Assembly: GCA_964388085.1 (NCBI GenBank)
Contig: CAYLZW010000339.1
Location: 1 to 5,959, forward strand
Length of the DNA stretch: 5,959 nucleotides
Direction of reading: 5' to 3'
Source of the DNA: CAYLZW01 sp964388085
Lineage (GTDB): Bacteria > Myxococcota > UBA727 > CAYLZW01
Shown here: in pieces, positions 5,473 through 5,959 of the stretch
Numbering within the stretch: position 1 is the stretch's first letter
How the letters are laid out: every line of letters starts with the position of its first letter
The notes under the pieces: model-generated
Told to the model about the DNA's origin: nothing
The model's database searches: none
The model's input: the letters and a program-made list of their open reading frames with translations, nothing else
Position numbers and translations under genes: made by a program

Positions 5473-5959
5473 ATGGGGCTGCTCGATCGCTGGCTGAACC
5501 GCTTTCTCACGCCGGATGACGACGAAACGGACGAGGCCGCGGACGAGCGTCCGCCGGCGGGCGTGGCCGACGTCGCTGCCGTCTTTGCCGAGCCCGCGCG
5601 GACACGGCAAGGGCCCGAGGACACGAGCGATCGCGCCCTGCGCTTGGCCAGGGCCCGCCTCACGCTCGACGAGGGCGGGCGCCGCTACGCGGAGGGGGCG
5701 GACTTCCTCGCCGAGCTGAGCGGCCTCGACGCCGCCGGTCGCTCTCGCGCCGCGGACGCGCTGCTCGCCGACGCCCTGCTCGTGACGCCGTCCCTGGCGC
5801 TCCGGCGCCGGCTCGCCGAGCGCCTCTTGCACCGCGGGGAGCGGGCGGAGGCGCGCGCGCTGCTCGAGCCCCTGAGCGCCCACGAGGAGCACGCCGCCTT
5901 CGCCTTCACCGCGCTCGGGGAGCTGTACGAGCTCGAGGGCGACGTCGAGGCCGCCGCCG
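5473..5959 (+). CDS. N-terminal part of a TPR-like repeat protein (3' end outside the window)
   Basis: An ATG at 5473 opens a frame with no stop to the window edge, giving 162 residues. The protein starts with an amphipathic helix, MGLLDRWLNRFL, then an acidic, probably disordered linker (residues 14-53, rich in Asp and Glu). From about residue 54 it is strongly helical. Residues 109-134 (ALRRRLAERLLHRGERAEAR and onward) and 142-162 (ALGELYELEGDVEAA) match the small/large residue spacing of tetratricopeptide repeats, the second very well. TPRs mediate protein-protein contacts; the effector domain, if any, lies beyond the window. No signal peptide is seen, so a cytoplasmic location is likely. 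Upstream of the ATG there is no good Shine-Dalgarno, and the frame stays open a little further, with an in-frame TTG at 5434, so the start is provisional. It is divergent from the lipoprotein gene. Confidence 0.8.
   Translation, partial: MGLLDRWLNRFLTPDDDETDEAADERPPAGVADVAAVFAEPARTRQGPEDTSDRALRLARARLTLDEGGRRYAEGADFLAELSGLDAAGRSRAADALLADALLVTPSLALRRRLAERLLHRGERAEARALLEPLSAHEEHAAFAFTALGELYELEGDVEAAA

Noticed and set aside
5275..5892. Minus-strand open frames overlapping the start of the TPR-like gene
   Set aside because: The plus-strand frame from 5473 has an acidic linker and TPR spacing, while the minus-strand frames are Arg/Ser- or Gln/Arg-rich without motifs. They would also fill the divergent promoter region.
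1..5959. CRISPR arrays, tRNA or rRNA genes, insertion sequences
   Set aside because: I saw no direct repeats with regular spacers, no tRNA cloverleaf or CCA-end pattern, no transposase motifs and no terminal inverted repeats.

Overview
The window is a 5.96-kb piece of a very GC-rich bacterial chromosome. Its proteins are rich in Ala, Arg, Leu and Gly, its codons mostly end in G or C, and spurious open frames run for kilobases on the wrong strand. The Ala/Pro-rich leader of the large protein, the lipobox-bearing secreted protein and the DhnA-type class I aldolase would suit a myxobacterium-like deltaproteobacterium (Myxococcota). That placement is an inference; no rRNA or other lineage marker is present.

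Layout: (1) Bases 1-387, plus strand: the C-terminal 128 residues of a class I fructose-bisphosphate aldolase (FbaB/DhnA type), an ordinary housekeeping enzyme. (2) Bases 406-4056, minus strand: one very large gene for a 1216-residue protein of no family I recognise. It converges on the aldolase with only 18 bp between the stops. It has a disordered Ala/Pro/Thr leader, a mixed alpha/beta region, a central segment whose motif order resembles an ADP-ribosyltransferase (ART, DarT-like) fold, and a C-terminal half of about eight degenerate helical repeats with a 73-residue period. (3) Bases 4187-4525, minus strand: a small acidic cytosolic protein of unknown function. (4) Bases 4598-5230, minus strand: a 210-residue secreted lipoprotein of unknown function. 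(5) Bases 5231-5472: a 242-bp divergent intergenic region that should hold promoters for both directions. (6) From 5473 to the window edge, plus strand: the start of a gene with an acidic linker and TPR-like helical repeats.

The three minus-strand genes lie head to tail in the order lipoprotein, small protein, giant protein, with gaps of 72 and 130 bp. They could be one loose transcription unit, but the 130-bp gap before the giant gene leaves room for its own promoter. Nothing here forms a known named system. The most interesting object is the 1216-residue protein: the combination of a possible ART-like domain with a 73-residue repeat scaffold, and no export signal, is the best candidate for something undescribed.
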